From positions 10,416,001 through 10,480,000 of the forward strand of contig NZ_CP109430.1 in the NCBI RefSeq assembly GCF_036250735.1: a DNA stretch of 64,000 bases, read 5' to 3'. The first letter of the stretch is position 1; every line of letters begins with the position of its first letter. The notes beneath the pieces were generated by a model. It worked only from the letters and a program-made list of their open reading frames with translations, searched no databases and was not told the DNA's origin. A program made the translations under genes and the position numbers. This DNA is from Streptosporangium sp. NBC_01495 (lineage in GTDB: Bacteria; Actinomycetota; Actinomycetes; Streptosporangiales; Streptosporangiaceae). Positions 60,188 to 64,000 of the stretch are shown here, piece after piece.

Positions 60188-61405
60188 ATGACCGATGACC
60201 TGTCGGAGACGCCGATGTTTCCGATGGCTCGTGCGACGGGTTGCCCTTTCGACCCGCCGCCGGAGCTGAGCCGGAGGATGGAGGAGGCGCCGGTCTCGCG
60301 AGTGAGGCTGTGGGACGGCAGTACCCCGTGGATGGTCACCCGCTACGCGGATGTGCGCGCGCTGCTCACCGATCCGCGCGTCAGCGTCGACGTCGCGCAA
60401 CCCGGCTTCCCGCACACCAACGCGGTGAGCAAGGCACGCGACGCGCACATGAAGACGCTGATGCAGATGGACGCGCCGGAGCACACAGCCCAGCGGCGGC
60501 TGCTGACCTCGGACTTCATGATCAAAAGGATGGAGGCGTTGCGGCCCCGGATCCAGCAGATCGTCGACGACCTCGTGGACGAGATGCTCGCCGGCCCCAA
60601 TCCGGTCGACCTGGTGGAGGCGTTCGCGCTGCCGGTTCCCTCACTGGTGATCTGCGAGCTGCTGGGTGTGCCCTATGCCGACCAGGCCTTCTTCCACCGG
60701 GTGGCCAGTGCGCTCGTCATGGACGAGCCCGACCCCGCACGGGCCATGGCCGCCAGCGAGGAACTGAACGCCTACCTGGAAGAACTGGTGGACAGGAAGA
60801 ACGCCGAGCCGGGCGACGACGTGTTCAGCAGGCTGGCCGTCGAGCAGTACCGGACCGGCGGGATGACCCGGCGTGAGATCGCCACGATGGGTCAGCTGCT
60901 CCTGGTCGCAGGGCACGACACCACCGCGGTCATGATCGCACTGGGCACGGCCGCGCTGCTGGCGCACCCGGACCAGCTGAGCGAGGTTCGCGACAGCGGC
61001 GACCCCGCACTGGTGGCCAACGCGGTTGAGGAACTCCTGCGCTACCTCTCCATCACCCACACCGAAGCCCGCCGCGTCGCGCGCGAGGACCTTGAGATCG
61101 GTGGCCGGCTCATCCGCGAGGGCGAAGGCATCATCGGCGTGAAAAGCGTCGCGAACCGGGATCCTTCAGCCTTCCCCGACCCCGACGTTCTCGACGTCCA
61201 CCGCAAGGCCCGCCACCATGTCGCCTTCGGCTACGGCGCCCACGTGTGCCTGGGCCAGCCACTGGCCCGGGTGGAACTGCAGGTCGTCTACGGCACCCTC
61301 TACCGGCGCATCCCCACACTGGCCCTGGCCACACCGCTGGAACAACTGACGTTCAAACACAACGCGATCTTCTACGGGGTGCGGGAACTGCCCGTCACCT
61401 GGTGA
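60188..61405 (+). CDS. cytochrome P450 (CYP105-like)
   Basis: 405 residues. I-helix LLLVAGHDTTAVMIALG, EELLRYLS with ExxR, and heme loop FGYGAHVCLGQPLARVEL. QMDAPEHTAQRRLLTSDFMI and PSLVICELLGVPYADQAFF resemble those of the P450 at 32996 but the two are not close duplicates. Electron donor is the ferredoxin 20 bp downstream. Substrate unknown. Confidence 0.94.
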   Translation: MTDDLSETPMFPMARATGCPFDPPPELSRRMEEAPVSRVRLWDGSTPWMVTRYADVRALLTDPRVSVDVAQPGFPHTNAVSKARDAHMKTLMQMDAPEHTAQRRLLTSDFMIKRMEALRPRIQQIVDDLVDEMLAGPNPVDLVEAFALPVPSLVICELLGVPYADQAFFHRVASALVMDEPDPARAMAASEELNAYLEELVDRKNAEPGDDVFSRLAVEQYRTGGMTRREIATMGQLLLVAGHDTTAVMIALGTAALLAHPDQLSEVRDSGDPALVANAVEELLRYLSITHTEARRVAREDLEIGGRLIREGEGIIGVKSVANRDPSAFPDPDVLDVHRKARHHVAFGYGAHVCLGQPLARVELQVVYGTLYRRIPTLALATPLEQLTFKHNAIFYGVRELPVTW

Positions 61406-61425
61406 ATCGTGAAAGGAGAAAGCGC

Positions 61426-61623
61426 GTGAAGGTCACCGTCGACGAGGACGCGTGCGCCGGCTCCGGGCAGTGCGTACTCGGCTCACCCGGGGTGTTCGCC
61501 CAGCGCGACGCGGATGGCGTCGTCGTACTCCTGCGAGACAGTCCGGAACCGGGGCTACGGGAGGACGTTCGTGAGGCCGCCCGCATCTGCCCGGCCCAGG
61601 CGATCACGCTTACCCCGTCGTGA
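61426..61623 (+). CDS. 3Fe-4S ferredoxin
   Basis: 65 residues. Cys pattern EDACAGSGQCVL ... RICPAQAI matches single 3Fe-4S ferredoxins. The GTG start follows AAAGGAGAAAGC at 61413-61424. Directly downstream of the P450; expected to transfer electrons to it. Confidence 0.93.
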   Translation: MKVTVDEDACAGSGQCVLGSPGVFAQRDADGVVVLLRDSPEPGLREDVREAARICPAQAITLTPS

Positions 61624-61905
61624 GCCGGCCGTCTCGGATCGTCGCCGCGGGTGCTTCGGCGGCGGAGGAGGTCTGACGGCCGCCGGAACCCCGCCGCCGG
61701 TTCACTGACCTTGGCCGGCGAGGGCGCCGGGTCCGCCCATGCTCCCGCGATCTTCCCGAGGTGTGTCGCGAAACCTGTCGCGAAACCTCAGGAGGATCGT
61801 GGGAGTACGGCCGCGACCGTGACCGGGGACATATCCACCGATAAAGATCCACGATCTTGCGGGCCCCTCATATCATTTCCCGAAGACGAGGGACGGGGCG
61901 AGGGC

Positions 61906-62715
61906 ATGACCGAACAAGAGGCTGTTCCGGCGGGTATTGATCCGAGCATTCCGAGCGTCGCTCGAATGTACGACTACTACCTCGGGGGCAAGGACAACTT
62001 CGCCTCCGACCGCGAGGCCGCCGAACAGTTCATCCGGATAGTGCCCGGCATCAGGGAAATGGCCCGGGACAACCGGGCGTTCCTGTCGCGGGCCGTCGAG
62101 CTCCTCGCGCGTCAGGGCGTGCGGCAGTTCCTCGACATCGGGTCGGGGTTGCCGACGCGGGACAACGTGCACCAGGTCGCCCAGCGCGTCGCGCCGGAGA
62201 GCCGGGTCGTCTACGTCGACAACGATCCCATCGTCCTGGTGCACGGCCGCGCGCTCCTGGAGGACAACGCCTTCACCTCGGTCGTCCAGGCCGACATGCG
62301 GGAACCCGAGAAGCTCCTGACACACCCGCAGGTCGAGAGCGCCATCGACTTCACCCGGCCCGTCGCCGTGTTGATGGTCTCGATGCTGCACTTCATCCCC
62401 GACGACGCCCTGGTCGCCCGCATCATGTCCGAGATCCGCCAACGGCTCGTCCCGGGCGGCCACCTGGTCATCACGCACGCCTTCGAGGCCGAGGTCAGCG
62501 CGGAGGTGCGCGAGGCCGGGCAGAAGGTCTACCGTTCGACCAGCGCGGGGGCGCTCACCTCGCGGGGCCCGGAACAGCTGGCCGAACTGCTGAGCGGAAT
62601 GGATCTGCTGGAACCGGGTGTCGTCCCGGTGGAGGCGTGGCGGCCCGAATACGACGAGGACGTCACGGTCGACTTCACCAAGCCCGGCATCCTCGGCGTC
62701 GTCGGGCGGCTCTGA
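61906..62715 (+). CDS. SAM-dependent methyltransferase, DUF574 family
   Basis: 269 residues. The signature PSVARMYDYYLGGKDNFASD opens the domain; QFLDIGSGLPTRDNVHQVAQ is motif I and VVYVDNDPIVLVHGRALL follows. DUF574 proteins are common in actinomycetes, many in large paralogous sets, with unknown substrates. ATG 61906 follows GGGGCGAGGGC; the long upstream extension to 61651 is rejected. It stands alone between the ferredoxin and the ABC binding-protein gene. Confidence 0.92.
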   Translation: MTEQEAVPAGIDPSIPSVARMYDYYLGGKDNFASDREAAEQFIRIVPGIREMARDNRAFLSRAVELLARQGVRQFLDIGSGLPTRDNVHQVAQRVAPESRVVYVDNDPIVLVHGRALLEDNAFTSVVQADMREPEKLLTHPQVESAIDFTRPVAVLMVSMLHFIPDDALVARIMSEIRQRLVPGGHLVITHAFEAEVSAEVREAGQKVYRSTSAGALTSRGPEQLAELLSGMDLLEPGVVPVEAWRPEYDEDVTVDFTKPGILGVVGRL

Positions 62716-63325
62716 CCGTTCCGCTGGTTTCCCCCGGCTCCCGGCCCCGACCCCCGGATTCACGACCCCTGGCCCCGACCCCCGGATTCACGACCCCTGG
62801 CCACGGCCCCCGGATTCACGGCCCCCGGATTCACGGACATAGGCCGGGTTTCGCCCACCTCGGTGGCGTCATGGCCGGGCGAAGTCGATCCGCGTCGATC
62901 CGCCGTCGTGACCCCGCCACGGCCACGGCCTTTCTCACTTTCGCGCGCGGGGCACGCGTGAGGGGAGCGAAACCTCCGCGCGCCGTGCCCGCGCCTCCCG
63001 GTTCCGGCCGTGCCCCGCGATCCCGGCCGTGATCCCCGGTTCCGGCCGCGACGTCCGGTCCCGTTCGCGACTCCCGGCTCCCACCCGGCTCCCACCCGGC
63101 CTCCGGCCCCGGCCCTGGTCCCGGCACGTGTCCGGTGTTCCCGGTCGTGACAGCTTCGCGCAACAGGTGCTCGTCTTGTAACAGGACGGCCATCAGTCGA
63201 CCTGATAGTGATCGATAGATCTCAAAAGATGTTCTATTGACACCAACTGTAACCTGATGTTCAAATGGCAACACTCAAAGGCAAGGTAAGCCCCCCGCTT
63301 GCCATTTCTCATCAGGAGCGGCGCG
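62716..63325. other. intergenic region with CCCGGATTCACG tandem repeats and a promoter
   Basis: About 610 bp. 62745-62840 holds 28-bp and 17-bp tandem units built on CCCCCGGATTCACG. 62980-63130 is a low-complexity CCGGTTCCGGCC-type tract. The last 150 bp are AT-richer and contain a good promoter for the next gene. Frames through the repeats are not credible. Confidence 0.55.
63237..63266 (+). promoter_or_regulatory. promoter for the sugar-binding lipoprotein gene
   Basis: Perfect -35 TTGACA at 63237-63242 and a -10 like TCAAAT at 63261-63266, 18 bp apart. Two GATGTTC direct repeats (63229 and 63256) bracket it, suggesting an operator. Confidence 0.55.
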
Positions 63326-64000
63326 ATGAAGTCCCAACCCCTCGCAGCTGGCGTCTCCGCACTACTTCTTGCCGTCGCCCTGACCGCCTGCTCCGGCGGA
63401 AGTTCCGAATCGGACAGCGCGACCGGTTCCGGCGATGCCCCCGTCACACTTACGTACTGGGCGAGCAACCAGGGCGCGAGCCTGGAGAACGACAAAGAGG
63501 TTCTGACGCCGGAGTTGGCCAAGTTCACCCAGCAGACCGGGATCAAGGTCAACCTGGAGGTCGTTCCGTGGAGCGACCTCACCAACAACACCCTCGCCGC
63601 GGCGGTGAGCGGGCAGGGGCCCGATGTCCTCAACATCGGGAACACCAACGCGACGACGTTCCAGTCGACCGGTGCCTTCCACCCCTTCGACGACGCCGCG
63701 CTGCAGAAGATCGGCGGTAAGGACCGCTTCGTCGAGAGCGCCTTCGCCACGGCGGGTCCGCCCGGCGCGGCCCCGACCTCGATCCCGCTGTACAGCCAGG
63801 TGTACGCGCTGTACTACAACAAGAAGACCTTCGCCGACGCCGGGTTGCAGCCCCCCACCACCTGGGAGGAGCTGGTCTCGACCGCCCAGAAGCTGACCGA
63901 CCCCGCGAAGAAGAAGTACGGCATCGTCATCCCCGGCGGCACCGTCAACGTGAGCATGCACTTCTCCTACATCTTCAGTGAGCAGTACGGCGGCTCGGCC
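63326..64000 (+). CDS. ABC sugar-binding lipoprotein, partial (C-terminus beyond right edge)
   Basis: 225 codons are present and open to the window end. Lipoprotein signal with lipobox LTAC (AGVSALLLAVALTAC), then LTYWASNQGASLENDKEVLT, TGIKVNLEVVPWSDLTNNTL, QGPDVLNIGNTNATTFQSTG and VYALYYNKKTFADAGLQPP, which are type 2 (CUT1) sugar-binding landmarks. The ATG follows AGGAGCGGCGCG. Permease genes would be expected downstream of the window. It is not the same protein as the one at 46856. Confidence 0.92.
   Translation, partial: MKSQPLAAGVSALLLAVALTACSGGSSESDSATGSGDAPVTLTYWASNQGASLENDKEVLTPELAKFTQQTGIKVNLEVVPWSDLTNNTLAAAVSGQGPDVLNIGNTNATTFQSTGAFHPFDDAALQKIGGKDRFVESAFATAGPPGAAPTSIPLYSQVYALYYNKKTFADAGLQPPTTWEELVSTAQKLTDPAKKKYGIVIPGGTVNVSMHFSYIFSEQYGGSA

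Overview
The window comes from a high-GC filamentous actinomycete. The best fit is Streptosporangiaceae (Streptosporangium/Nonomuraea type). Supporting signs are the very high G+C with strong third-position bias, frequent GTG starts, ATGA/GTGA stop-start overlaps, a conservon (cvnABCD) signalling operon, an AfsR/SARP regulator, an XRE-DUF397 pair, a DUF574 methyltransferase and CYP105-like P450/ferredoxin pairs. No rRNA, tRNA, CRISPR array, intact insertion sequence or replication origin was seen.

1-10.6 kb: a minus-strand catabolic block. It holds the lower meta-cleavage pathway (2-hydroxy- or 2-amino-muconic semialdehyde dehydrogenase, hydratase, acylating acetaldehyde dehydrogenase, 4-hydroxy-2-oxovalerate aldolase cut by the window edge), followed by a complete branched-chain-amino-acid-type ABC importer (LivF, G, M, H, K). 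It is divergent from kynureninase, with a perfect 20-bp palindrome between them. The combination suggests uptake and breakdown of tryptophan/kynurenine or a related aromatic to pyruvate and acetyl-CoA. 10.6-20.5 kb: a secreted protein, a YjbR protein, a methyltransferase, a YihY membrane protein, the cvnABCD operon, and an acyl-CoA dehydrogenase/SDR pair.

20.5-31 kb: an accessory region with lower coding density, patchy lower GC and gene remnants. It contains a 24-codon ORF with its own Shine-Dalgarno and hairpin, a LysR regulator, a membrane-anchored HTH protein, a small secreted protein, an aminoglycoside-phosphotransferase remnant, an AbiEi/AbiEii type IV toxin-antitoxin operon with a 57-bp palindromic operator, a type II antitoxin beside a frameshifted RelE-like toxin, an XRE-DUF397 pair, two small coupled unknown genes and a truncated luciferase-like oxidoreductase. 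Two diverged direct repeats of about 60 bp flank part of it.

31-41.6 kb: TetR with an NmrA-type reductase (twin palindromic operators between them), a P450-ferredoxin operon divergent from its own TetR, a large AfsR-like regulator, and two MFS exporters. 41.6-49 kb: a glycan-use cluster with a secreted CBM3-GH16 enzyme, a GH20 hexosaminidase, a CUT1-type ABC sugar importer and a divergent GntR/HutC regulator with repeated GGTAAG motifs. 49-57.9 kb: a SigE-family sigma factor with a membrane partner, a nucleoside-kinase-like P-loop protein, an ECF sigma factor coupled to an LCP-family protein, small secreted proteins, a peptidase-like protein that has lost its HE residues, a DUF2064 protein and an endonuclease-Q-type PHP protein. 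57.9-64 kb: an 8 x 31-bp minisatellite, an MFS-P450-ferredoxin group, a DUF574 methyltransferase and the start of another ABC sugar-binding lipoprotein that runs off the right edge.

Tandem repeats recur through the window, both in spacers and in C-terminal tails of proteins.
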